Both the position numbers and the translations under genes were made by a program. This document shows, one piece after another, positions 7,054-15,021 of a stretch of 64,000 bases of DNA. Position 1 is the stretch's first letter, and each line of letters opens with the position of its first letter. The notes under the pieces were generated by a model. That model was not told the origin of the DNA, did no database searches, and worked only from the letters and a program-made list of their open reading frames with translations. The stretch lies in the NCBI RefSeq assembly GCF_029433295.1, contig NZ_JAQTHV010000004.1, positions 310,001 to 374,000 of the forward strand, given 5' to 3'. Source of the DNA: Bifidobacterium sp. ESL0784 (GTDB lineage: Bacteria > Actinomycetota > Actinomycetes > Actinomycetales > Bifidobacteriaceae).

Positions 7054-8097
7054 ATGAAAGCGGGAATGTTTGTGAAACCGGGCGAGGTGAGCGTCACCGA
7101 TGTGCCCATGCCGACTATTGAAAAGCCGACCGACGCGGTCATCCGTGTTCTGCGGGCTTGCGTCTGCGGGTCGGATTTGTGGTGGTACCGGGGTATTTCG
7201 AAACGTGAGCAGGGTTCGCTGACGGGTCATGAAGCTATCGGTGTGGTCGAAGAGGTCGGCAGCGAGGTCACACACGTGAGTTCTGGTGATTTCGTTGTTG
7301 TCCCGTTCACACATGGTTGCGGAAAGTGCGCCGCGTGCCGTTCCGGTTTCGACGGTAACTGCATGAATCAGGAACCGGGTGGCAATGCCGGTTATCAGGG
7401 CGAATATCTGCGGTTTACCAATGCCGACTGGGCCTTAATTAAGATTCCCGGCAAGCCCGGCGACTATTCCGATGAGACGCTCAATTCGTTGCTTGCTCTT
7501 TCCGATGTGATGGCCACGGGCTACCACGCCGCCGCCAGCGCGGAGGTGAAACCAGGCGATACCGCAGTGGTCATGGGTGATGGGGCCGTAGGGCTTTGTG
7601 GAGTAATCTCAGCCAAGCTGCGCGGTGCCGAACGTATCATTGCGATGAGTCGCCACCCCGACAGGCAGCGTCTCGCGCGCCAATTTGGTGCCACCGATAT
7701 CGTTCCCGAGCGCGGCGAGGATGCAGTTAAGCGCGTCATGGATATGACGGACGGCAATGGGGCTGATTCTGTGCTCGAGTGCGTGGGCACGCAAGAATCC
7801 ACCGCGACGGCTTTGCAGATTGCACGTCCCGGAGCCGTCGTCGGTCGCGTCGGCGTTCCGCAAAGCGGCGAGATAGACACCACGAAACTGTTCTGGAACA
7901 ACATCGGGCTTCGCGGTGGCATTGCCTCCGTGACTACTTATGACAAGCAAGTTCTGCTCGAGGCCGTTCTTGACGGTCGCATCGAGCCCGGCCGCGTGTT
8001 CACCAAGCGTTTCGACCTCGACCACCTCCAGCAGGCCTATGAGGCCATGGACCAGCGTGAGGCCGTCAAGTCCCTTATTATCGTGAATGAAGCGTGA
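7054..8097 (+). CDS. Zinc-dependent alcohol dehydrogenase
   Basis: 347 residues of the medium-chain dehydrogenase family. Catalytic zinc ligands are in RACVCGSDLWW and LTGHEAIG; structural zinc uses the four-Cys loop in GCGKCAACRSGFDGNC; the NAD(P) Rossmann motif is VMGDGAVGLCG. The overall form resembles the TDH-like group acting on alcohols, sorbitol or threonine. It would interconvert an alcohol and an aldehyde or ketone in the cytosol. Its neighbours (cupin and aldo-keto reductase) suggest shared handling of reactive carbonyls. The ribosome site is GAAGGGG, 9 bases before the ATG. It converges with the DUF4173 gene. Confidence 0.92.
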   Translation: MKAGMFVKPGEVSVTDVPMPTIEKPTDAVIRVLRACVCGSDLWWYRGISKREQGSLTGHEAIGVVEEVGSEVTHVSSGDFVVVPFTHGCGKCAACRSGFDGNCMNQEPGGNAGYQGEYLRFTNADWALIKIPGKPGDYSDETLNSLLALSDVMATGYHAAASAEVKPGDTAVVMGDGAVGLCGVISAKLRGAERIIAMSRHPDRQRLARQFGATDIVPERGEDAVKRVMDMTDGNGADSVLECVGTQESTATALQIARPGAVVGRVGVPQSGEIDTTKLFWNNIGLRGGIASVTTYDKQVLLEAVLDGRIEPGRVFTKRFDLDHLQQAYEAMDQREAVKSLIIVNEA

Positions 8098-8171
8098 GAT
8101 TTTATGGTGTTGTGAGACTTTAATATTCATTTTTATTGGTGTTATAGGAATTTTGGACGAATAGTCAAAAA

Positions 8172-9965
8172 TTAGATTCCCCACAGCGACCAGGTTATTT
8201 CGTTGGTGTTGCTGTGGACTTCGCGGAGTGCGTTCGCAGCGGCATTTCTCACAGATTTGCTTGGTGCCTGCTGCTCCAGACGGGCTAGCGGACCGGCGGT
8301 CGACGAGGGGAGCTGACTGAGATAGTCGGTATCGACCATTTCTATGCTGCCGTTAAGGTAGCCGTCCACATCGACCTTGGCGATGATGGCATCAGGCTGG
8401 ATGAACGCGAAAACCAGCCAGAGCGCGAGTGTGCCGAAAAATGCCGCACGGAACAATGCGAAAGTCGGACGCACCAGTTTTACCGCGGTTACTATGAGCA
8501 AGAAGGCGATGGCGGCCATGCCCCAGTACGTGAGCAGGCGCAGGCGGGTCAGGCCGTATTTTTCGACGTACAGGCTCATGCGCCAGGCCGCAGAGACGAG
8601 CATCACCAGGGTGGAAGCGACCAGCACAAGTTCAAGCAGCAGGAGCGACACCGATCGTTTCTGATATTTGTGCAGATAGGTGCAGACCATCACGATGACC
8701 AGATTGATGGCGGTGACGCCGACGAGCTGGAAGAACCCCGCGCGGGCGTAGGCAGCGTAGCCGCCGAAACGTTTCAGCGTGTCCACCCCGCCGAAGAGGT
8801 AGGAGGATTGGATGGCCACGAAGACCAGATAGACCACGTCGAGCATGGTGAGCATCGTGTTGAGCGTCGCCGTGGAGGTCTGATAATGGGCCACGTTTGC
8901 GCTAGAATCGGCTTTACGATGCGGATGGCGAAGGGCGAAAAGCAGCGAGAAGGCAAGCGGGATGACCGCCACGAAACGGATGATGTCGAGCACGCGGGGG
9001 CCGAGGCCGAAGTGGGTCAGTCCTTCGAACAGACGGTTGACGATCAGCTCGAAGTTTTCGTCGGCGGAGGAGAGTGCGGGGATCACGATGAGCAGCACCG
9101 CTGCCGCGCACACCGCGCCGATGGCGATGCCGCCGGCCTTGCGGCCGCGACCATGCGCCCATGAGGTGGCGACGCGTCCCAAGACCGACCAGTGGCGGAA
9201 CTGCTCGGCGATGAAGGTGCCGATGCCGCGCAGGACCCCGCGAAGGCGGAACAGTTCGTCGTCGCTTTCCCCACTCAGCGACAGGAAGGTGAGCGGCAAG
9301 GCGATGGACAGCCCGCAGGCGTTGATGGCCCTTATCCAAGCCGCTTGAGAGAACGCGGGCACGAGCATGAGTGCAGCCGTGCAGAGCAGCAGGGCGCATG
9401 ACGATTTCGGCATTTGAAGGTTAAACCGTTTCGTTCCCTTCAGATTCTTCGTTTTGCTTGCCTGACCGGTTTCCTTCTTACGCCTCAGGAACCAGGCGCA
9501 GGCAAGGAAGGCGAGCAGGCAGGCGCTCAGCGCCATCCCTCCGAAGACGGCGAAATATGCTGAGACCATTACCGGCGAGACGCAGACGCACCACAGCAGC
9601 GAAAGCGCGACCGCGCAGATCAAGGAGGCTTTGTCGGCCTTGGTCAGCGGTGCGGGCGGAACCTTGGCAGGCGCCTCGGCGACGGCTTTGATGGCTGCCT
9701 TGGCGGGTTCTGTGTTTGCGGTGTTGGCCGTGCCGGCGGTCTTGGCGGATTCTGCATTTGCGGTTTTGGCAGTGCCGGTCGTTTTGGCGGAGCCGGTCGG
9801 CTTGGTTGTGCCGCTTTCGGCAACGGGTTTAGATTCCTCCGAAGTAGGGGTTTGTGTATAAGGATTCGCGTTGGGGCCGGTGGCGGAGGTGGATGGCTTA
9901 TCGCTTTTGTCGGGCTTGTTTTTGTCTGGTTCAGGCTGATTTTGGGTATAGTTGTCCTTATCCAT
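8172..9965 (-). CDS. DUF4173 (DUF4153-like) polytopic membrane protein
   Basis: 597 residues. An N-terminal 110 residues are low-complexity (Ala, Thr, Lys, Pro, with repeats such as AKTAGTAKTANAE). Then come about ten or more membrane helices, and a conserved core YARAGFFQLVGVTAINLV and RMSLYVEKYGLTRLRLLTYW, which is the DUF4173 signature. The family is uncharacterised and is often encoded beside a YozG-type HTH gene, as here. The ATG follows AAGAGGAAATCACC. The gene lies 83 bases after the HTH gene and likely ends a three-gene operon. The disordered N-terminus faces the cytosol by prediction. Confidence 0.85.
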   Translation of the reverse strand: MDKDNYTQNQPEPDKNKPDKSDKPSTSATGPNANPYTQTPTSEESKPVAESGTTKPTGSAKTTGTAKTANAESAKTAGTANTANTEPAKAAIKAVAEAPAKVPPAPLTKADKASLICAVALSLLWCVCVSPVMVSAYFAVFGGMALSACLLAFLACAWFLRRKKETGQASKTKNLKGTKRFNLQMPKSSCALLLCTAALMLVPAFSQAAWIRAINACGLSIALPLTFLSLSGESDDELFRLRGVLRGIGTFIAEQFRHWSVLGRVATSWAHGRGRKAGGIAIGAVCAAAVLLIVIPALSSADENFELIVNRLFEGLTHFGLGPRVLDIIRFVAVIPLAFSLLFALRHPHRKADSSANVAHYQTSTATLNTMLTMLDVVYLVFVAIQSSYLFGGVDTLKRFGGYAAYARAGFFQLVGVTAINLVIVMVCTYLHKYQKRSVSLLLLELVLVASTLVMLVSAAWRMSLYVEKYGLTRLRLLTYWGMAAIAFLLIVTAVKLVRPTFALFRAAFFGTLALWLVFAFIQPDAIIAKVDVDGYLNGSIEMVDTDYLSQLPSSTAGPLARLEQQAPSKSVRNAAANALREVHSNTNEITWSLWGI

Positions 9966-10048
9966 GGTGATTTCCTCTTTAAATCGTATGGTTAATCGCT
10001 GCTATGAAGCCGCTTTGTTGCGGCGAATGATGATGTGAAGGTTTGAGT

Positions 10049-10261
10049 CTATCCCTCCGGCTCGTAATGCAAAAGATCGGCCGGCTGGCAATCGAGCTCG
10101 TCGCAGATGGCGGCGAGTGTGGTGAAGCGCACTGCGCGCGCCTTGCCGGTTTTGAGAATCGAAAGGTTGGCCACCGTCACGCCCACGCGTTGGGAGAGTT
10201 CGGTGAGTGTCATGCGTCGGTCGGCGAGGATGTCGTCCAAAGTCACTGTGATGTGTCCCAT
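10049..10261 (-). CDS. YozG-type XRE/Cro HTH regulator
   Basis: 70 residues, just one helix-turn-helix domain: ITVTLDDILADRRMTLTELSQRVGV, then NLSILKTGKARAVRF, and ending CDELDCQPADLLHYEPEG, the usual end of the Cro/CI HTH_26 group. It starts one base after the DUF2975 stop (TGA-T-ATG), so it is translationally coupled. DUF2975 proteins and these minimal regulators form a common pair. It probably controls its own operon through the direct repeats at 10863-10903. Confidence 0.9.
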   Translation of the reverse strand: MGHITVTLDDILADRRMTLTELSQRVGVTVANLSILKTGKARAVRFTTLAAICDELDCQPADLLHYEPEG

Positions 10262-10262
10262 A

Positions 10263-10811
10263 TCAGATCACCAGGTCGTTTTCGTTTTTCAGTTCCGTCG
10301 CGGCCGCCGTCAGCGAGGCGAGGGCGGCGGACACCACCGCGAGCACCCCGCAGAACACGAAGGCAACGCCCGTGCCCAGTACGGTGCGGCCCCGGGTTCT
10401 GTTCAGGTTGAAGGCGGCCAGGGCGAGCTCGACCAGCCATATCGCGGCGGAGACGCCGAAGGCCGCGCCGATGGTGCGTAGCCGGCGGACATTGCCGACG
10501 GTAAAGGTCTCCTCGCGTCCGACCGCCGAGAAAAGCCGCCAAGCGCAAACGGCCACCACGGTCAACGGGAGCATTCCGATGCCGGCGAACAGGGCCGAGC
10601 CGTGTTTGAGGTCGCCCACCCGCTCGGCCGAAGGGAGCACGAAAAGCGCTATGGCAAGGCATATCACCACTGCAAAGGCGTCGGTGGCCTCAAGCAGGAC
10701 GGCCAACGTGCGGTGCGACATATGCGCTTTGCGTTCGTTCGGCGTGGGGCTGCTGGATACGTCCCGTCCGTTCTTGTCGGCGGAAACGCTTGAATCTTCT
10801 CGGGGCTTCAT
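10263..10811 (-). CDS. DUF2975 membrane protein
   Basis: 182 residues from the ATG preceded by AAAGGAGATTGAG; a longer frame upstream lacks a ribosome site. Four membrane helices are visible (about 42-62, 74-95, 115-135, 148-170). The end TELKNENDLVI is the hallmark of DUF2975 proteins, with a short charged tail. The N-terminal 35 residues are hydrophilic and longer than usual. It is always found with a small XRE regulator, here directly downstream. The function is unknown; it may present a signal that controls the HTH partner, but this is inference. Confidence 0.88.
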   Translation of the reverse strand: MKPREDSSVSADKNGRDVSSSPTPNERKAHMSHRTLAVLLEATDAFAVVICLAIALFVLPSAERVGDLKHGSALFAGIGMLPLTVVAVCAWRLFSAVGREETFTVGNVRRLRTIGAAFGVSAAIWLVELALAAFNLNRTRGRTVLGTGVAFVFCGVLAVVSAALASLTAAATELKNENDLVI

Positions 10812-10862
10812 CTCAATCTCCTTTAATGGCAAATTTTCTGCTAGGTCATATCATAATCGTTT

Positions 10863-10903
10863 CATATTGTTTTTCGATAAAAGGCATATCGTTTTTCAAT
10901 AAA
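10863..10903 (-). promoter_or_regulatory. 22-bp-phased direct repeats upstream of the DUF2975 operon
   Basis: CATATTGTTTTTCGATAAA (10863-10881) and CATATCGTTTTTCAATAAA (10885-10903) are near-identical and spaced 22 bases apart, about two helical turns. Each holds an imperfect dyad of the form ATCG-TTTTT-CGAT with one base off in each copy. They lie 52 bases or more upstream of the start codon and fit tandem operators of the HTH protein. Confidence 0.5.
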
Positions 10904-10986
10904 GACACATTTCAGACACTGCCATGGAATCACCGAGTCGAGCGAATTAAATTAGGGACAGGGCAGGGATGCGAAATAAGGGTATA

Positions 10987-11035
10987 AAAAGGGAACCTGT
11001 CATCTCGCATTAGGTGAGAAGGCAGGTTCCCTTTT
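10987..11035. terminator. Bidirectional terminator after the catalase gene
   Basis: AAAAGGGAACCTG (10987-10999) pairs with CAGGTTCCCTTTT (11023-11035), giving a 13-bp stem with A and T flanks that works in both directions. On the minus strand it ends katA transcription. Confidence 0.85.
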
Positions 11036-11065
11036 AAAGAGCGTTGTCTATTGATTAGTTGATGT

Positions 11066-12520
11066 TCACTCGATGTCGTCGAGATTCAGTCCGAGCGCTT
11101 CGGCTACGCGGGTGCCGTAATCCGGATCGGCCTGATAGAACTGACGGGTCTCGAGGATCTTGATCTCCTCGGCATGCTCGCCCTCGACCTGACCCAGGTT
11201 GGCGGCGATGGTGGCGACCAAGCGCCGCTTCTCCTCTTCGCTCAGTACGTTGTACAGAGCGCCGGCAGCGGAGAAGTTGTCAGGCTCGTAGGCGGTATAG
11301 TTGCCGGTCTTGCCTTCTAGCTGATCACCGTGGTTGCGGGCGGAAGTGTCTTCGGTCGGGCCGTCGAAGCTGTTTGGCTCGTAATCGACGGAGCCGTCCT
11401 GCGCATTGTTAGACATGAAACCGTCACGTTCGTAGTTGTGCACCTCGTTGATGGGGCGGTTGACCTTGAGCTGCTCATAGTTGGCGCCGAGACGATAACG
11501 TGCGGCATCCTTGTAGGCGAAGAGACGGCCCTGCAACATCTTGTCGGGGGAAGGCTCGATGCCCGGCACGAAGTTGGCCGGTGCGAACGCGGACTCCTCG
11601 ACGTCCTCGAAGTAGTTGTCGGGGTTGCGGTTGAGGGTGAACTCGCCGATCTCGATCAGCGGGTAGTCCTTGTGGGAGACAACCTTGGTGATGTCGAAGA
11701 TGTCATGCTTGTAGTTCAGACCCTCCTCGTAGGGCAGGATCTGCACGCATACCTTCCAGGACGGGTAGTTCTTGGACTCGATGGCGTCGAACAGCTCGTG
11801 CAGCAGGTAGTCGGTGTCCTCGCTGGCGGCCTTGGCTGCGGTCTCCTCGCTCATATTGACCACGCCCTGCTCGCTCATGAAGTGGTATTTGACCCAGAAG
11901 GCGGTGCCGTCGGCGGTGACCCACTTGAAGGTGTGGCTGCCATAGCCGTTCATGGTGCGGTAGCTGGCCGGGTTGCCGCGGTCGCCCATCAGGTAGGTAA
12001 CCTGGTGCACGGTCTCGGGGGAGTGCGCCCAGAAGTCCCACTGGCGGGTCGCGTTGCGCAGGTGAGTGCGCGGGTCGCGCTTCTGGGAGTGGATGAAGTC
12101 GGGGAACTTCAGCGGGTCCTGGATGAAGAAGGTCGGCGTGTTGTTGCCGACGATGTCATAGTTGCCCTGCTGGGTATAGAAGCGCAGGGCGAAGCCACGC
12201 ACGTCACGCAAGGTGTCGGGGTAGCCGAGCTCGCCGGCCACCTGCGAGAAGCGCAGGAAGATCGGGGTCTCCTTGCCCTCGCCGTTGAATACGTCAGCCT
12301 TCGTGTGCTTGCTCATATCCTTCGTCAGCTTGAAGGTGCCGTAGGCGCCGGCACCTTTGGCGTGCACCACGCGCTCCGGGATGCGCTCGCGGTTGAAGTG
12401 GGCGAGCTTTTCGACCAGCTGGTAGTCCTGCAGCAGCACCGGGCCGCGCACGCCGGCGGTCTGCGAATGGGTGTTGTCGGCCCAGGGCTGGCCTGAACCG
12501 GTGTTGAGATTGTCTGTCAT
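11066..12520 (-). CDS. katA: Haem catalase (clade 3, small subunit)
   Basis: 484 residues, the usual length of small-subunit catalases. It dismutates hydrogen peroxide to water and oxygen. The distal His is H53 in RVVHAKGAGAYG, the distal Asn N126 in YDIVGNNTPTFF, and the proximal haem-ligand Tyr is Y336 in RLFAYKDAARYRLG. All core residues are present, so the protein should be active if haem is supplied. No haem synthesis gene is in the window. The ATG follows AGGAGGAGTTTCTA. Catalase is rare in Bifidobacterium and points to an aerotolerant niche. A terminator follows, and the upstream gap has no recognisable peroxide-regulator operator. Confidence 0.97.
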   Translation of the reverse strand: MTDNLNTGSGQPWADNTHSQTAGVRGPVLLQDYQLVEKLAHFNRERIPERVVHAKGAGAYGTFKLTKDMSKHTKADVFNGEGKETPIFLRFSQVAGELGYPDTLRDVRGFALRFYTQQGNYDIVGNNTPTFFIQDPLKFPDFIHSQKRDPRTHLRNATRQWDFWAHSPETVHQVTYLMGDRGNPASYRTMNGYGSHTFKWVTADGTAFWVKYHFMSEQGVVNMSEETAAKAASEDTDYLLHELFDAIESKNYPSWKVCVQILPYEEGLNYKHDIFDITKVVSHKDYPLIEIGEFTLNRNPDNYFEDVEESAFAPANFVPGIEPSPDKMLQGRLFAYKDAARYRLGANYEQLKVNRPINEVHNYERDGFMSNNAQDGSVDYEPNSFDGPTEDTSARNHGDQLEGKTGNYTAYEPDNFSAAGALYNVLSEEEKRRLVATIAANLGQVEGEHAEEIKILETRQFYQADPDYGTRVAEALGLNLDDIE

Positions 12521-12905
12521 TAGAAACTCCTCCTGTCGTAACGATGTACGAAAAAGATAACAACCAGAGCCAATCCATACAAGGATTTGTGGGGTTTCTA
12601 ACGTTGTGTTTTCCTTAACGCAAAGCTCCGTTATGTCGATTTTGGGGCTTGGCTAGCCCCTGGCATGCATTTTCTATTGCCGCCGTCCGAAGGCAAGCCC
12701 GCATCGAACGAAGGGCTGAGGTTCGATTTAGGCCTTATGCTTTTAACGATTGCGGCCGGATGTTCTTGCGGTTCGCGTATGTCGGAAAACCTCGTTTGAA
12801 AGGTATATGACACGATGGTTTTCAGTATGTTAGAATATGCTGGTTGCCGTTTTGTAATTCGCGGCACGGCAGAGAGTTGTCCAGTGTTACTAAGGGAGAA
12901 GTTAT
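12521..12905. other. Divergent intergenic region of katA, no gene
   Basis: 385 bases hold the promoters of katA and of the gene at 12906 (a TAGAAT box at 12831-12836 fits the latter). Two hairpins lie in the middle: GGGGCT-TGGCT-AGCCCC (12644-12660) and ATCGAAC-N11-GTTCGAT (12703-12727), the second followed by TTTA. They could end a short untranslated RNA or bind a regulator. No ORF with a ribosome site was seen. Confidence 0.5.
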
Positions 12906-14282
12906 ATGGTTGACGGCGACAATATGAAAGATGATGCATCGCAGGATCAGAACGGAGCTACCCAGCCGACTTCCGAAACGGGTTCGGAGCAGAACGGTCG
13001 GCCGGATTCTGTTGCAAATCCCGCAGAGGGCTCAACGTCAACGGCTGATGGGCAGTCGGCCCAGCCGAGCCAGCCGGAGCAATCGGACCAGTCAAGCCAG
13101 AAGGTTCAATCGGCTCAGTCGGAACAATCGGTTCAATCAACTCAGCCAACGCAGCCGAGTCAATCGGCTCAGCAGGCGCAGGCCGGCAATTTCGCCCAAC
13201 CCGGCGTGCAGCCGTATCCTGGCCAGCAGCAGCCGGCGGCACAACCCCAGAATTTTAATAACCAATATGTGCCCATGCAAAGTCGGCCGGCCGCCGGCCA
13301 GAACTCGAGCGCTCCGATGGGCGGGGCCCAGACTCCGGCGAACGGTTTCGCCTACCCGCCCCAAGGACCGCAGAACCCGCAACAGGGCTATCAGTACCCG
13401 CCTGCCATGGGTCCCAATGATGGCATGGCGGCAGCAGGAGTCGTGCCCGCCAAGAAGAAGAACAAGGCCGTCGTCGCAGTGGTCACCGCCGTAGTCGTTA
13501 TCGTGGTGGTTGTCGCCGTCGTCCTCGGTCTCGATGTTGCCGGAGTCATTGGAGGGCCGAAGGAGAAGGATTACCAGGCAGGGCAGGCCGACATCGCCAC
13601 CATGACCCGTTCCCTGACCTCGATGACCACCGATTTCGTCTCCGCATCCTTGGGCGTCAGCACGAAGGGCACCACCGACAAGGATGTCGCCCAGTTCAAG
13701 GCGGACAAGAAGAAGTACGAGCAGGCCAACGATGATTTCAAGAACCTCAAGGTGATGCAGGACCCGAAGGTCAAGGCCGCGTACGATGCCTACATCCCGA
13801 AGGCCCGAGGGTTCGACACCTATATGGACGGCCTTTCCACGGGAATGCAGAAACTGGCATCCGTCAAGGAAAGCTGCACCGACGAGAACGGTGGCGGAAC
13901 CGTCGGCAATGATTTCTACCACCAGCAGGACACGTTCTTCGCCCAATGCTCGGCCAAGATTCAGTCCGTCGGCAAGCTCGACAACAAGCCAGTCGCCGAT
14001 TTCCTGCAGGGCATGCAGGACTATCTGAACCAGAGGAACGATCTGCTCAAGCAGATGGAAGCCATGGGCGACCCGGACGCGATGACCTCGCAGGCCCAGA
14101 TCGATCAGCTCAATGCGCTGGTCGACAAGTTCAACGACGTTCCGTCCCCGTCGAAGAACGTCAAGACCCTTCAGGACTCCGTGACTCAGGACGTCAACAA
14201 GACCGACCCGACCAAGAGCCTCCACAGCCTCAAGATCGTGGTCGACAACGGGGCGCGGGCCAAGAAGGGGTCGTTGCTCTAA
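12906..14282 (+). CDS. Membrane-anchored protein with Gln/Ser/Pro-rich N-terminus
   Basis: 458 residues. The first 180 are low-complexity (many QSAQ/QPS units, then a PQG/PAQ-rich part), followed by a KKKNK stop-transfer cluster and one strong membrane helix (about 188-212, almost all Val/Ala/Ile). The outer 240 residues are helical with two Cys (near SCTDENGG and FAQCSAK) that could form a disulphide. The topology is a cytosolic disordered tail, one helix, and an exported domain. Such layouts are common for cell-envelope proteins of actinobacteria. The ribosome site is AAGGGAGAAG. I do not recognise the outer domain. Confidence 0.75.
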   Translation: MVDGDNMKDDASQDQNGATQPTSETGSEQNGRPDSVANPAEGSTSTADGQSAQPSQPEQSDQSSQKVQSAQSEQSVQSTQPTQPSQSAQQAQAGNFAQPGVQPYPGQQQPAAQPQNFNNQYVPMQSRPAAGQNSSAPMGGAQTPANGFAYPPQGPQNPQQGYQYPPAMGPNDGMAAAGVVPAKKKNKAVVAVVTAVVVIVVVVAVVLGLDVAGVIGGPKEKDYQAGQADIATMTRSLTSMTTDFVSASLGVSTKGTTDKDVAQFKADKKKYEQANDDFKNLKVMQDPKVKAAYDAYIPKARGFDTYMDGLSTGMQKLASVKESCTDENGGGTVGNDFYHQQDTFFAQCSAKIQSVGKLDNKPVADFLQGMQDYLNQRNDLLKQMEAMGDPDAMTSQAQIDQLNALVDKFNDVPSPSKNVKTLQDSVTQDVNKTDPTKSLHSLKIVVDNGARAKKGSLL

Positions 14283-14346
14283 TGTTGTAATGCTGTAAGC
14301 GATTCTTGCGAATCGTGGCGTGGGCACCCGCTCCCGCCGCACAGTG

Positions 14347-14384
14347 TCGAGGCCAATGCCAGAGTTCCCTGGCGTTGGCCTCGA
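14347..14384 (+). terminator. Hairpin between the membrane protein gene and cdd
   Basis: TCGAGGCCAATGCCAG (14347-14362) pairs with CTGGCGTTGGCCTCGA (14369-14384) with one G-U pair and a six-base loop. No T-run follows. It probably separates the two transcripts. Confidence 0.65.
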
Positions 14385-14571
14385 TGACGTTGTGGGGGTG
14401 CTGGGCCATGCCGTGCCGAAAACGGCAATGGAATGCCGATTCGGGACGTTTTTGCATGTCTCGTATGTCGTCGCTCCGACTGATAATCTAAGCGAAAGCC
14501 GTCGCGTTGCATGGTTGCATTCAAGGGCGATGGCCAGTTTTGCAACAGATTGATGGAATCGAAGGATGATC

Positions 14572-14994
14572 ATGATAGATAAAAAGGAATTGATCGAAAA
14601 GGCGTTCGAGGTTCAGCAGCGTGCCTACACCCCCTATTCGCATTTCAAGGTGGGTGCCGCCCTGCTTTGCGCGGACGGAACGATTTATCAGGGCTGCAAT
14701 GTGGAAAACGCCGGCCTGACCGCCACGAACTGCGCCGAAAGAACGGCGATTTTCAAGGCGATTTCCGAAGGTGAGAAGAAGTTCACCGCCATCGCGATCG
14801 TCGGGAACATGGAAGGCGTGAAGAAGGGCGAGGGCGATTATTGCTCGCCCTGCGGCGTGTGCCGGCAGGTCATGGCGGAATTCTGCGATCTGAAGAACTT
14901 CACCATCATCATGGCCAAGGATACCGACGACTACATGGAACGCAGCTTGGACGAGGTCCTGCCGCTGGCCTTCACCGGCGACAACCTGGAGTAG
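14572..14994 (+). CDS. cdd: Cytidine deaminase
   Basis: 140 residues. It hydrolyses cytidine and deoxycytidine to uridine and deoxyuridine plus ammonia in pyrimidine salvage. Zinc ligands C54 (in TNCAERTAIF), C94 and C97 (PCGVCRQ) and the proton shuttle E56 are present, as is GCNVENAG for ribose binding. It is the homotetrameric short form. I chose the ATG at 14572 because it lies 6 bases after GAAGGA; the ATG at 14566 overlaps that site. It feeds the nucleoside phosphorylases in the deo cluster further along. It sits 27 bases before aroA. Confidence 0.96.
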   Translation: MIDKKELIEKAFEVQQRAYTPYSHFKVGAALLCADGTIYQGCNVENAGLTATNCAERTAIFKAISEGEKKFTAIAIVGNMEGVKKGEGDYCSPCGVCRQVMAEFCDLKNFTIIMAKDTDDYMERSLDEVLPLAFTGDNLE

Positions 14995-15021
14995 TAGGGG
15001 AGTTGCTCTAAAATTTTCACT

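Noticed and set aside
13137..14573. 478-codon open frame on the minus strand
   Set aside because: It is antisense to the Q/S/P-rich membrane protein, lacks a ribosome site and has shadow-like composition.
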